Of a DNA stretch of 64,000 nt, positions 24,044 to 33,365 are shown piece after piece. Below the pieces are notes generated by a model. It was not told the DNA's origin. It did no database searches and worked only from the letters and a program-made list of their open reading frames with translations. Both the position numbers and the translations under genes were made by a program. Numbering within the stretch: the first letter of the stretch is position 1; each line of letters starts with the position of its first letter. Origin of the DNA: Spartobacteria bacterium UBA5019 (GTDB lineage: Bacteria; Verrucomicrobiota; Verrucomicrobiia; Chthoniobacterales; Terrimicrobiaceae); NCBI GenBank assembly GCA_002396485.1, contig DGXZ01000046.1, positions 85,365 to 149,364 on the forward strand. The letters are read 5' to 3'.

Positions 24044-25326
24044 GCCCGCTTGAATCGGCCCGTGCCGTCCGCGCCGCCATGCCCGAGGGCGGTCTCTTTC
24101 AGGAAAAGGAATGGCGCATCGCGCCGGCCCCATTTTTGCTGCCGGATGGACTCGCGCCGGAACTCGATAAACTCGGCTATCGTCTCATGCTTTTCCTGCG
24201 AGCCTGCGACCAGCTCTACCGCCAGAGCGTGAAAGGCCGCCAGCCCACGTGGGTCGCTGATCTCCTCGATGCGGGCAAGCCGCCGGAACTCCTGGCTTTC
24301 CAACGCGAATGCGGGCTCGCGGGCGACATTCCCCGCGTCATTCGGCCGGACTTGGTTCTCACCGAAGATGGCTTCACCATCGCCGAGATCGATAGCGTTC
24401 CCGGCGGAATTGGTCTCACGGCTTGGCTCAACAAAACCTACGCCGGGCTGGGATTTGATGTCCTGGGCGGGGCGGATGGCATGCTGCGCGGATTCTCGGA
24501 AATCCTGCCAGGGGGTGACATCGTTGTCTCGGAGGAGGCGGCGACCTACAGGCCGGAAATGGAATGGCTCGCTGGCGAGTTGAATGCGACCTCGCCGCAG
24601 TGGCGGGTTGTGGATGGTTCGGCGAGGGATGACTGGCAGCAACGGATTTATCGTTTTTTCGAACTCTTCGATTTGGCCAATGTGCCGGCGTCGTCTGGGA
24701 TCATGGACGGCGTTCGTTCCCGGTCGATCGAAGTCACTCCGCCGTTCAAACCTGCTTTGGAAGAGAAGCTGTGGTTCGCCCTTTTCTGGTTGAAGCCGCT
24801 TGAGGACTTCTGGCGCCGTGAACTCAGCGAGCGCGCGTTTTTAGCACTGCAAAAAGTGATCCCCTACACATGGTTGGTCGATCCGGCGCCGCTGCCGCGT
24901 CACGCGGTTCTTCCGAGGCTCGAGGCGCATTCGTGGGACGAGGTCGCGAAGTTCAGCCAGAAGCGCCGGAATTTTATTTTGAAGGTGAGCGGATTTTCCG
25001 AACGGGCGTGGGGGTCGCGCGGTGTGGTTGTGGCAAGCGACCTGCCGCAGAAGGAATGGCAGACCGAGCTGGAATCCGCCTTGGCGGCTTTTCCCTCGCA
25101 GCCTCACATCCTCCAGGTTTTTCATACGGGGAGGCTCTTCGATGCCGAATATTGGCTTCCTGAAAACGCCTACCTGCAGAAGATGCGTGGGCGGGTGCGG
25201 CTGTGTCCGTATTTCTTCGTTGGCGAAAAAACAACGCAACTCGGCGGGGCGCTGGCCACCATCTGCCCCGATGACAAAAAGCTCCTTCACGGAATGCGCG
25301 ACGCCATTTTGGTACCTGTCGCGTGA
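24040..25326 (+). CDS. ATP-grasp-like protein of unknown function
   Basis: 428 residues, translationally coupled to ruvA (ATGA overlap). It has RPDLVLTEDGFTIAEIDSVP followed by a Gly-rich GGIGLTAW stretch. Further on are VIPYTWLVDPAPLPRH and a basic NFILKVSGFSERAWGSRG loop. The order resembles circularly permuted ATP-grasp ligases of the glutathionylspermidine-synthase type, which form peptide or amide bonds. The match is by pattern only and the substrate is unknown. No peptide-precursor gene is visible nearby. Confidence 0.45.
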   Translation: MSPLESARAVRAAMPEGGLFQEKEWRIAPAPFLLPDGLAPELDKLGYRLMLFLRACDQLYRQSVKGRQPTWVADLLDAGKPPELLAFQRECGLAGDIPRVIRPDLVLTEDGFTIAEIDSVPGGIGLTAWLNKTYAGLGFDVLGGADGMLRGFSEILPGGDIVVSEEAATYRPEMEWLAGELNATSPQWRVVDGSARDDWQQRIYRFFELFDLANVPASSGIMDGVRSRSIEVTPPFKPALEEKLWFALFWLKPLEDFWRRELSERAFLALQKVIPYTWLVDPAPLPRHAVLPRLEAHSWDEVAKFSQKRRNFILKVSGFSERAWGSRGVVVASDLPQKEWQTELESALAAFPSQPHILQVFHTGRLFDAEYWLPENAYLQKMRGRVRLCPYFFVGEKTTQLGGALATICPDDKKLLHGMRDAILVPVA

Positions 25327-25332
25327 GCGGAC

Positions 25333-26196
25333 TCAGGGCTTCAGTCGGCGTGACAGGTCGCGCAGGGCACGGGCGAGCGAGGGATCGCTGATTCTCAGCA
25401 AGGCGCGGTAAACTGGTAGCACAACCCGGCGGCGGACGAAACGTTCGGGCCAGTGTGGCAGGAGCGTGGCGACGCGGAGCGGGAAGAGTTGCAGCATGCG
25501 GCCATCCTCTGTTGGGCATTGCATGCGACAGCCGGGTTCGATGGTTCCTATGGCGCCTGCCTCTTCGGCCGCTTCCATGAGTGCAACTTCTTCAAGTGAC
25601 ATCCCGGATTCCAGACGTCCCTTTGGAATGAGCCAGCGGGCGCCGGAGGAACTGGTGATAAGAACGATGTGGAGAACGCCTTTTTTGAAAAGAAAAGGCA
25701 CGGCGCCTGCTTGGACATCGGTATTGCCGGACACTGGGATGCCATGCAGTGCGATCTGGCGGAGTGAGTCGGAATCGGGGAGCGGGATTTCGCGGCCAAG
25801 GAATGCGGGTTTTCGGAAACGGCGCGCGCTTGCGACATTGCAGAAGCGGATTCGTGCAGTCACCAGCGGAGCGTGCATGTCCGTGAAGACATCGAGTTCG
25901 ATGGTCGCATCGCCGTGGGGAAGTTGGTGGCGGGTCACTTCGACGCGGCGGCCATCCGTGTTTTTCCAGAGCGCATCGAAGGTCGCTTGTGGAATGGGAA
26001 CCGGTTCCAGGACATTTCCGTTCGAGGGATCAATGATGACAGCGATCCCGCAGTTTCGGCCCTCTTGCTTCACCCAGACCTCACGCGCGCGGTCGTGCGA
26101 GAGACATCCCAGTTTCACACGGGAGGCAGGTAGTCCCTTGAGCAGGGGTAGCGGGCCCTCGACGAGGAATAGGCGTTCCGATTTCCGGGCTGTCAT
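25333..26196 (-). CDS. CYTH-like plus Nudix two-domain protein
   Basis: 287 residues. Residues ~1-140 have a CYTH/triphosphate-tunnel look: GRRVEVTRH..., TIELDVFTDMHAPLVTARIRF and FRKPAFLGREI. Residues ~160-287 form a Nudix fold with PKGRLESGMSLEEVALMEAA then EEAG. In that box the usual first Glu and the Arg are both Met (M199, M207), while E208, E211, E212 and G214 remain. It is the third gene of a minus-strand run after ppk2 and the CYTH/CHAD gene (62 bp gap). A role in hydrolysing inositol- or poly-phosphates is plausible, but the altered box leaves activity uncertain. Confidence 0.65.
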   Translation of the reverse strand: MTARKSERLFLVEGPLPLLKGLPASRVKLGCLSHDRAREVWVKQEGRNCGIAVIIDPSNGNVLEPVPIPQATFDALWKNTDGRRVEVTRHQLPHGDATIELDVFTDMHAPLVTARIRFCNVASARRFRKPAFLGREIPLPDSDSLRQIALHGIPVSGNTDVQAGAVPFLFKKGVLHIVLITSSSGARWLIPKGRLESGMSLEEVALMEAAEEAGAIGTIEPGCRMQCPTEDGRMLQLFPLRVATLLPHWPERFVRRRVVLPVYRALLRISDPSLARALRDLSRRLKP

Positions 26197-26258
26197 GGGA
26201 TGTGGCTCACTCGTTCAAATGACGGTTGGGAAATTGGTGAGTCAAGCCTGGCCTCGCG

Positions 26259-27824
26259 CTATTTTTCTTCCTTCTTCGCGAGCGAGGAAGCCCGGCGTGC
26301 GTTGGCACCCCGGGAAAATTGATCCAACGTGGCGCATAATTTTTTGCGGAGGGCGGCGTGTTCGTGGTGGAGGCTGCCGATGAGGCCACCAAGGGAGAGT
26401 GCAAGACGCGTGTCGCCTGATTCCAGATGTCTTCCGGCGTGTTGCAGAAGATAATCCTGTTGAAGCGATGTGTCATTGTAGCGGCCAAGGCGGTTCTGGA
26501 GATTTGACAATTGCCGGGCGAGGGGATCCACCGTCTCCGATGCAAAGAGGTGACCGAAGCACTCCAGAAGATAGCGCATTTTTTTACAATCGATGCGGAT
26601 CGAGTGGATCACCGGGTCCGGAGTTTCCGGAGTGATCGATTGGCTGGTTTTGCGAATGCGGCGGAAGCGTTTTAGAATTCGCTCACCAGCGACTTCGAGG
26701 ATCGGACGCGTGGAATTTGGCGTGGCATCCATCGAATGAGCCGAACCCCATGCATCCTGTAGCGAGGCGATGTGGTTTTTGTAGGTATCGGAGCGAAAAA
26801 ACTCCGCAACCCGCGCCGCTTCGATGTGGCGCTCGGCCTTGAGTTCCTCGAAGAACGAATCGAGCCCGCCGCGAAGTTCCTCGGGGAGCATGTTTTCAAG
26901 ACGACGGCGCGAGAGGAGATAAACATCGAAATCGCGCAGGGCATTGGTTCTGCGGCAAAGGTCGCCGATTTGATTCTTCCATGCCTCGGTGAGGTCCTCG
27001 GGGAAAACGCCTTTCATCTGGCCGGTCACCGAGCGGAGTTTGCGGAGGGATACGCGGTAGTCGTGGAGGAATTCCGTGTCGATGTCTTTGATGATGCCTT
27101 CCTCGTTCCAGCGCGCGATGGAGAGCAGGCTGCTAAAGATTTCGAGCAGGACGGTGCGGGCATGCGTCTCGGGAGCAAAGGTGAGGCGGAGTTTCAGCGA
27201 GTAGGGCGACGGGTGCACCCGGCAGAGTTTGTAGGCTTCCTGGACAAGGTTCTCGTGGGTCGGACGGCAACCGGCGGCCGCCAAGGCTTGAACAACCGTT
27301 CCCATGTCGAATTTCATGCCTGCGACAGGAAGGACCTCGACTAGGGTTGTCCGAACTTTTCGCGATCTTGAGGTCGCAATCCGGCACACCGCAAGGCGGA
27401 AGACAATCCGGCGCGATGTGTCGTGGGCTTCAAAAAAATCCCGCTGCAAATGCACCGAAGCCGTCTTCCTCAGCGCGCGGATATCCGTCAAGTCGCCCAG
27501 TGGCGTGCGTAGCGGTCCCTCCGGAAAATCCTCTGCGAATTTTGGGGTTTGAGGTGTATCGGCTGATCGAAACAATTCGTCACCCGCTTGGAGCGTCCAT
27601 CCATTTTCGTTCGCCAGAATGGCATTGCCGAACCAGAGGCTCCACACATGGGTGTCGTAAAAATCGCATTGGCTGGATTCCGACTCGATCCTCCGGAGGC
27701 TCAGGCTCGGGAAGGTGCGGGGTTTGATTTCAAAGGAGCCCCTGCAAACAAAGTGATGCACAGCGGCGGCATCCGGCGCGGATTCGTCGGGAGCGATGTG
27801 GAATGGATTTTCCGGTTTCAACAA
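26259..27824 (-). CDS. CYTH-like/CHAD domain protein
   Basis: 521 residues. The first ~200 residues look like a degenerate CYTH tunnel domain with an FEIKPRTF strand. Residues ~215-500 form a CHAD helical domain, with conserved basic/His helices: FLHDYRVSLRKLRSV, NALRDFDVYLLSRRR and HSIRIDCKKMRYLLECF. CHAD domains bind polyphosphate granules. The gene sits 59 bp after ppk2, which makes polyphosphate the likely ligand. Many CYTH charges are not obvious, so catalytic triphosphatase activity is doubtful. Confidence 0.8.
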   Translation of the reverse strand: MLKPENPFHIAPDESAPDAAAVHHFVCRGSFEIKPRTFPSLSLRRIESESSQCDFYDTHVWSLWFGNAILANENGWTLQAGDELFRSADTPQTPKFAEDFPEGPLRTPLGDLTDIRALRKTASVHLQRDFFEAHDTSRRIVFRLAVCRIATSRSRKVRTTLVEVLPVAGMKFDMGTVVQALAAAGCRPTHENLVQEAYKLCRVHPSPYSLKLRLTFAPETHARTVLLEIFSSLLSIARWNEEGIIKDIDTEFLHDYRVSLRKLRSVTGQMKGVFPEDLTEAWKNQIGDLCRRTNALRDFDVYLLSRRRLENMLPEELRGGLDSFFEELKAERHIEAARVAEFFRSDTYKNHIASLQDAWGSAHSMDATPNSTRPILEVAGERILKRFRRIRKTSQSITPETPDPVIHSIRIDCKKMRYLLECFGHLFASETVDPLARQLSNLQNRLGRYNDTSLQQDYLLQHAGRHLESGDTRLALSLGGLIGSLHHEHAALRKKLCATLDQFSRGANARRASSLAKKEEK

Positions 27825-27883
27825 AGGGAAATCAAATGTCGCGGATGGAATTTTTCAATGGGGGTGAAGGGCTCTCAGGGTGA

Positions 27884-28792
27884 TCAATAAACCTCGGGAA
27901 CCCACATTTCCTTGGGAACATCGTGCCGGTGGTAATCCGGATGGTGGATTCGCGCGGGCAGAGTGATCGGGGCGTGAGGCACCGCTTCGTAAGGGACTTG
28001 GCTGAGAAGGTGCGCGATACAGTTCAAGCGGGCCTTCTTTTTATCCACCGCATGGACGACCCGCCACGGAGCCTCTGGGATGCTCGTGCGCTCGAGCATG
28101 ACCTCCTTGGCTTTGGTATAGTCCTCCCAGCGGGTGCGCGATTCGAGGTCCATCGGGCTGAGTTTCCACTGCTTCAAGGGATCCTGAATGCGTGCATTGA
28201 AGCGGAATTCCTGCTCGGCGTCTGTGATCGAGAACCAGTATTTGATGAGCTGAATTCCGGAGCGCACGAGCATCTTCTCAAACTCCGGCACGTCATTGAA
28301 AAATTGTCCGTATTCCTCGACGGAGCAGAAGCCCATGACCCGCTCGACACCGGCGCGGTTATACCAACTGCGGTCGAAGAGAACGATCTCGCCCGCCGCC
28401 GGGAGGTGGGCGACATAGCGCTGGAAATACCACTGCGTCCGCTCACGGCTGTTCGGCGCGGGCAGCGCGGCCACGCGGCAGACGCGGGGGTTCATCCGTT
28501 GGGAAATGCGTTTGATGACTCCGCCTTTGCCTGCGGCATCGCGGCCTTCGAAAATGATGACGATCTTTTTTCCCGTTTTGACGACCCAGTCCTGGAGCTT
28601 CACCAACTCGCTTTGGAGGCGGAAGAGTTCGCGGAAATAAGTTTGGCGGAAGGCGTGGTCGGGTGATGACGATTTCGCATTGCCTGCCCCGGGGCCGACT
28701 GTCTCCTCCAATTCGAGCTCCAGTTCCTCATCCAGATTGTCGAGGATTTCTCTGCGGATTCGCTGGTGAAGGTCATCGGGCTCGGTTGTCAT
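27884..28792 (-). CDS. ppk2: Polyphosphate kinase 2
   Basis: 302 residues of the PPK2 family, which moves phosphate between polyphosphate and nucleotides (ADP or GDP). Walker A is GRDAAGKGG (83-91) and the Walker B/lid region is DRSWYNRAGVERVMGFC (140-156). The length and single kinase domain fit the class I type. The ATG at 28792 (MTTEPDD) is chosen; an in-frame start at 28858 adds 22 residues. The acidic N-terminus (DEELELELEE) is typical. It leads a three-gene polyphosphate set. gatA ends 83 bp upstream on the same strand. Confidence 0.93.
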   Translation of the reverse strand: MTTEPDDLHQRIRREILDNLDEELELELEETVGPGAGNAKSSSPDHAFRQTYFRELFRLQSELVKLQDWVVKTGKKIVIIFEGRDAAGKGGVIKRISQRMNPRVCRVAALPAPNSRERTQWYFQRYVAHLPAAGEIVLFDRSWYNRAGVERVMGFCSVEEYGQFFNDVPEFEKMLVRSGIQLIKYWFSITDAEQEFRFNARIQDPLKQWKLSPMDLESRTRWEDYTKAKEVMLERTSIPEAPWRVVHAVDKKKARLNCIAHLLSQVPYEAVPHAPITLPARIHHPDYHRHDVPKEMWVPEVY

Positions 28793-28875
28793 GATGCGGT
28801 TCTCTTTCTCACCTTCCGGGTCATCCGCAATCTGCCGCTTGTGAACTTTTCGTGACACATGCGGAGCGATGGCCT

Positions 28876-30330
28876 TCAGAGGTTTGGCGGGCGCTGGCTC
28901 GAAAAACCCGAAGCCGTTTCGTAGGCGTCGGCGATTCCGAGCAGGCGGGTTTCATCTAGCGCTTTGCCGAGGAATTGCAGGCCGACAGGAAGTTTTGAAC
29001 CGCCCTCCTCAACAAATCCGCACGGCACACTGATGCCACAAATTCCGGCGAGGTTGGTGGCGATGGTGAAAATATCCGCCAGATACATGCGGAGCGGGTC
29101 GTCCACGCGCTCGCCGATCTTGAATGCTGCATCGGGTGATGTCGGGCAAATGAGGGCGTCCACCTTTTCAAAGGCGTTCGTGAAATCCTGCCGGATGAGC
29201 GTGCGAACCTTCTGGGCGCGCAGGTAGTAGGCATCGTAGTAGCCGCTCGAGAGAACATAGGTGCCGAGAATGATACGGCGTTTGACTTCGCTGCCGAAGC
29301 CCTCCTCGCGCGAGCGCATGTAGTGGTCGAGCAGGTCGCGGGGATTCTTGGCGCGATGGCCGTAACGCACGCCGTCGAAGCGGGCGAGGTTCGCCGAGGC
29401 CTCGGCTGTGGCAATGATGTAATAAACCCCCACGGCATACGAGGTGTGCGGAAGCGAAACTTCGATGATCTCCGCGCCGAGTTCCTTGCAGCGCTGGATG
29501 GCTGCCTCGACTTGCGAGCGGACACTTGGGTTCATGCCGTCCACAAAGTATTCTTTCGGAACGCCCAGCTTCACGCCTTTCAGGTCGCCGCCGAGCTTCG
29601 CGGTGAAATCTTCTGCTGGCAGGTCGAGTGAGGTCGAGTCGTGGGAGTCCTTGCCGCTGATGACATTTAAAAGCGAGGCGCAATCCCGCGTCGTGCGGGC
29701 GATCGGGCCGATCTGGTCGAGGGATGATGCGAAGGCGACGAGGCCGTAGCGGGACACGCGGCCGTAGCTGGGCTTGAGGCCGACCACGCCGCAGAGCGCG
29801 GCCGGTTGGCGGATCGAACCACCCGTGTCGCTGCCGAGTGTGGCAAACGCCTCGCGGGCCGCGACCGATGCCGCCGACCCGCCGCTCGAGCCGCCTGGAA
29901 TGCGTGTGGTATCCCACGGATTGCGGGTCTTTTTGTAAGCGGAATTTTCGGTTGAGGAGCCCATGGCGAACTCGTCCATGTTCAATCGGCCGTAGGGAAT
30001 CGCTCCCGCCGTGCGGAGCTTGGCGATGACTGTCGCGTCGTAAGGCGATTTGAATCCGGCGAGCATTTTGGAGGAGCAGGTGCAGGATTCTCCGAGCACA
30101 TTGATGGCGTCCTTGATGCCAATCGGAACGCCGCCGAGCGGGAGGTTGATGTCCGATTTCTCCGCAGCGGCCAGGGCTGTTTCAAAATCGCGGGAAAGGT
30201 AGGCGTCGATCGAGGGGTCCACTGCCGCAATGCGGCTCTCAAGGGCGCGCAGGGCGTCGGCGGGCGTGAAGTCTCCACGGCGGAAACCCGCTTGGAGTTC
30301 AGAAATACTGAGATCGGTGAGTTCGCTCAT
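28876..30330 (-). CDS. gatA: Asp-tRNA(Asn)/Glu-tRNA(Gln) amidotransferase subunit A
   Basis: About 484 residues of the amidase-signature family. The Ser-Ser-Lys triad lies in GIKDAIN, GGSSGGSAA and GSDTGGSIRQPA. GatA releases ammonia from glutamine for transamidation of mischarged tRNAs. The ATG at 30330 is the start; a TTG at 30339 is in frame but would overlap gatC more. gatC ends 1 bp before. gatB is not in the window. This implies indirect synthesis of Gln-tRNA and/or Asn-tRNA. Confidence 0.95.
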   Translation of the reverse strand: MSELTDLSISELQAGFRRGDFTPADALRALESRIAAVDPSIDAYLSRDFETALAAAEKSDINLPLGGVPIGIKDAINVLGESCTCSSKMLAGFKSPYDATVIAKLRTAGAIPYGRLNMDEFAMGSSTENSAYKKTRNPWDTTRIPGGSSGGSAASVAAREAFATLGSDTGGSIRQPAALCGVVGLKPSYGRVSRYGLVAFASSLDQIGPIARTTRDCASLLNVISGKDSHDSTSLDLPAEDFTAKLGGDLKGVKLGVPKEYFVDGMNPSVRSQVEAAIQRCKELGAEIIEVSLPHTSYAVGVYYIIATAEASANLARFDGVRYGHRAKNPRDLLDHYMRSREEGFGSEVKRRIILGTYVLSSGYYDAYYLRAQKVRTLIRQDFTNAFEKVDALICPTSPDAAFKIGERVDDPLRMYLADIFTIATNLAGICGISVPCGFVEEGGSKLPVGLQFLGKALDETRLLGIADAYETASGFSSQRPPNL

Positions 30331-30331
30331 T

Positions 30332-30619
30332 TTATTCAATCACTTTGGTCACCACGACGAGGTTGTTTGCGGAATGCGGCGCATTGGCGAGCGCCGCCTC
30401 GCGGGTCAGGCCGGGATGGGAAACATCCTCGCGGAGGACATTGAAAACAGGGTTCGCGTGGGCCGTGGGCTCCACATTGGAAACATCGAGCGTCTTGAGT
30501 TGCTCGACATATTCCAGCACGCGGCCGAGCTGCGATTGGAATGTGGTGGCTTCTTCTTCGGTGAGTTCGATGCGGGCCAGGCGGGCGACATCTCGGACAT
30601 CAAGGTTGGGACTGCTCAT
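30332..30619 (-). CDS. gatC: Amidotransferase subunit C
   Basis: 95 residues, the small GatC subunit that wraps around and stabilises GatA. It has the family pattern DVARLARIELTEEEATTFQSQLGRVLEYVEQLKTLD (seen in two parts) and the Pro/His/Ala-rich middle VEPTAHANPVFNVLRED. The ATG at 30619 (MSSPNLD) gives family length. It is immediately upstream of gatA, which starts one base after its stop. Confidence 0.93.
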   Translation of the reverse strand: MSSPNLDVRDVARLARIELTEEEATTFQSQLGRVLEYVEQLKTLDVSNVEPTAHANPVFNVLREDVSHPGLTREAALANAPHSANNLVVVTKVIE

Positions 30620-30671
30620 GCGCGGATATTGGTAGGAGTTCGGGGGCGATTTGTCCAAAAGTTTGATCCCT

Positions 30672-31430
30672 TCACGGCAGAATCTCGCGCAGGCGCTCCA
30701 CCAGCGAATGCTCGACGCGCCGAGTTTGGCCGTCCGGGTCAAGCAGAAGCAGGTGGCCTTCACGATCCAATCCCGTGAAAAGCCCGGCAACGCTCCCGCC
30801 CGTGGCGAGTTGGATTTCCACAGGCGAGGGGACCTCCCAGCTTCGGTTCAGTTCCTCGATGGCCGCCGCCATGCCGCCGGTTTGCATTTCGGCATGTGCG
30901 CTTGCGAGCGCCTCCAGCACGCCATGCGCCACTGCGGCGATGTCCGGCGGTTCGATGCACTCTGCCAGGTTGGTGGCTTTGGCGCGGAGGGCGGGATCTT
31001 CCAACCATGGTTTGTTGGAGATGTTCAATCCAAACCCCACGATGAGCATGCCACTGGCGGGTTGCTCGATGAGAAGACCCGCCACTTTGCGCGGGCCGCA
31101 CATGAGATCGTTCGGCCACCGAAGGCGCGCGGAGGGAATGCCAAGGCTTTTCAGGTAGCGCAGCAGGCACGCGCCGACGCGCAGTGAAAAACCTGCCCAA
31201 TGCTCCAGCGCTCCGCTTGCGGGCATCGCTGCTGAAATCCAGAGCCCACCCTCTCCCGAAACAAACGCCCTCCCGAAACGCCCCCGGCCCTTGCTTTGCA
31301 CGTCCGCCCGCACCGCCGACCACGCCGGTAGTTCGCGACAAATGTCGTTCGTCGATCCAGCTGAGGGATAATGCCGCAACACCCACTCCGTTCCACACCC
31401 AGTCAGATATTTTTCCTCTTCAAAATCCAC
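30672..31430 (-). CDS. birA: Biotin-[acetyl-CoA-carboxylase] ligase
   Basis: About 252 residues. It activates biotin with ATP and attaches it to the carboxyl-carrier protein. The motif GRGRFGRAF (biotinyl-AMP loop), RWPNDL and KVAGLLIE are present, with a short C-terminal SH3-like cap (GSVAGLFTGLDREGHLLL). There is no N-terminal helix-turn-helix, so it is a ligase only and not a repressor. Start codon uncertain: GTG at 31430 is used, while TTG at 31442 is four codons earlier. It lies 52 bp upstream of gatC on the same strand. Confidence 0.88.
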   Translation of the reverse strand: MDFEEEKYLTGCGTEWVLRHYPSAGSTNDICRELPAWSAVRADVQSKGRGRFGRAFVSGEGGLWISAAMPASGALEHWAGFSLRVGACLLRYLKSLGIPSARLRWPNDLMCGPRKVAGLLIEQPASGMLIVGFGLNISNKPWLEDPALRAKATNLAECIEPPDIAAVAHGVLEALASAHAEMQTGGMAAAIEELNRSWEVPSPVEIQLATGGSVAGLFTGLDREGHLLLLDPDGQTRRVEHSLVERLREILP

Positions 31431-31649
31431 GCACCTAAACAAAACACTCCGGCAGCATTTACAAGATCAACAGAATCGCTGGAACGCCACTCGAAGCTTC
31501 GAGCGCCAAGTAAAAACAACACCCATATAGCCTTATTCGAATATTCGCCGTGCCCTTTGTGTCCTCTGTGGTCAATCCCTCCCGACGCCCGCCCAAGAAA
31601 GACATTGCCCCTCGGGCGGTTTTCCAAAACATTAACTTTCTTTCTTTTC

Positions 31650-33365
31650 ATGAGCACCGACACACAGGAACCAAAGCCACTCAGCGCAAACGAAGTTCTG
31701 AAAGCCGCATCGCACCACCTGCGCGGCACGATCGCCCAGGAACTCGCCGATACCTCCACGGGAGCCATTGCCGAGGAGACCGGCCAGCTCACGAAATTCC
31801 ATGGGCTTTACCTTCAAGACGACCGTGACCTCCGCTTGGCGCTCAAGAAAGCGGGCAAAGAGAAAGCCTTCTCCTTCATGCTCCGCGTGCGCCTGCCCGG
31901 CGGCAAGGCCACTCCTGCCCAGTGGCTCGTTCTCAACAAGCTCGCGGGGGATGTCTCCTCGCCCTCGCTCCGCCTCACCACGCGCCAGACCTTCCAATTC
32001 CATGGCGTGCTTAAGGGCAATGTCAAAAAGCTCGTCAAGGGCATGCATCAGGTTCTCCTCGATTCCATCGCCGCCTGTGGTGATGTGAACCGCAATGTCA
32101 TGGCACCGCCAAACCCCGAGGGTAGCGCGGCCGCCCAGCAGGTCTATAATGCCGCTGTTTCCTGGAGCGAATTCGCCCTTCCGAAAACACGAGCCTACCA
32201 TGAAATCTACCTCGATGAGGAGCTCGTCGCCGGAGGCGAACCCGAGCAGGAGCCGATGTATGGCGACACCTACCTTCCTCGCAAATTCAAGACCGGCTTT
32301 GTGCTGCCTCCCTCGAACGATGTGGATGTGTTTTCGCAGGATCTTGGCTTCATCGCGATCATCGAGGACGGCAAGCTCGTCGGCTACAATGTGACTGTCG
32401 GCGGCGGGCTTGGAATGAGCCATGGAAATGCCGAAACCTTCCCGCGCCTGGCCGATGTTCTGGGCTTCATCACGCCCGATCAGGTCAATAAGGTCGGCGA
32501 GGCGGTTATCACCACCCAGCGCGACTTCGGCGACCGCACAAACCGCAAGCATGCCCGTCTGAAATACACGATCGATGACCGCGGCATTGCGTGGTTCAAA
32601 GGCGAGGTCGAGAAACGCTCGGGCATCGTCTTTGGTCCGGCCCGCGACTACCATTTCACCACGATTCAGGATCCGTTCGGGTGGCATGAATGCGCCGACG
32701 GCACCTGGTTCTACGGTCTGCACATTCTCAGCGGCCGCATTATCGACAAGGAAGGCTGGGCGATGAAAACCGCCCTCCGCGAAATTGCTGAAATCCACAC
32801 CGGCGACTTCCGCCTGACTCCTTCCCAAAATCTCACCATCTCCGGCGTCACCGCCGCGCAGAAGCCCGTCATCGAAGCGATTCTCGCCAAGCACGGTCTC
32901 GACAAGGAAAACGACCGCTCCGGCATGCGTCTGAACGCCCTCTCCTGCGTTGCCCTGCCCACCTGCGGCCTCGCCCTCGCCGAAAGCGAACGCGCCCTGC
33001 CCGAGTTGCTCGAAAAATTCGAAACCGTCCTCGAGGAAAATGGCCTCTCCCACGATGCCATCAGCATCCGCATCACCGGTTGCCCGAACGGCTGCGCCCG
33101 ACCCTACCTCGGCGAAATCGGCCTCGTCGGCAAAGCGCCGAACAAATACGCCCTCTATGTCGGCGCCGCCTACAACGGCACCCGCCTGAACCGCCTCATG
33201 TCGCCCAGCACGACGATGGACGGCGCCGTCGAAATGCTCCGCCCGGTTATCAAGCGCTACTCCCTCGAGCGTCAAGACAGCGAAGGCTTCGGCGACTTCT
33301 GCAACCGCGCCATCCTGCCCGCCGACTCCACATTCCACAGCATAGGCACCCCGGCAGCGGCATAA
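31650..33365 (+). CDS. cysI: Sulfite reductase hemoprotein (CysI type)
   Basis: 571 residues, the siroheme/[4Fe-4S] subunit reducing sulfite to sulfide. The cluster ligands are C433, C439 (CVALPTC) and C478, C482 (CPNGC), one residue off the E. coli numbering. TTRQTFQFHG and the GGGLGMSHGN siroheme loops are conserved. The ATG at 31650 fits the family; the frame is open further upstream through non-coding DNA. No flavoprotein partner (cysJ) or other cys gene adjoins, so the electron donor is encoded elsewhere. Confidence 0.93.
   Translation: MSTDTQEPKPLSANEVLKAASHHLRGTIAQELADTSTGAIAEETGQLTKFHGLYLQDDRDLRLALKKAGKEKAFSFMLRVRLPGGKATPAQWLVLNKLAGDVSSPSLRLTTRQTFQFHGVLKGNVKKLVKGMHQVLLDSIAACGDVNRNVMAPPNPEGSAAAQQVYNAAVSWSEFALPKTRAYHEIYLDEELVAGGEPEQEPMYGDTYLPRKFKTGFVLPPSNDVDVFSQDLGFIAIIEDGKLVGYNVTVGGGLGMSHGNAETFPRLADVLGFITPDQVNKVGEAVITTQRDFGDRTNRKHARLKYTIDDRGIAWFKGEVEKRSGIVFGPARDYHFTTIQDPFGWHECADGTWFYGLHILSGRIIDKEGWAMKTALREIAEIHTGDFRLTPSQNLTISGVTAAQKPVIEAILAKHGLDKENDRSGMRLNALSCVALPTCGLALAESERALPELLEKFETVLEENGLSHDAISIRITGCPNGCARPYLGEIGLVGKAPNKYALYVGAAYNGTRLNRLMSPSTTMDGAVEMLRPVIKRYSLERQDSEGFGDFCNRAILPADSTFHSIGTPAAA

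Noticed and set aside
31443..31649. Riboswitch or regulated leader upstream of cysI
   Set aside because: No recognisable SAM-type or other riboswitch core and no convincing terminator-antiterminator pair could be seen by eye.
31632..33338. A minus-strand open frame of about 570 codons opposite cysI
   Set aside because: cysI is full length with all four cluster cysteines; the opposite frame has no recognisable domain.
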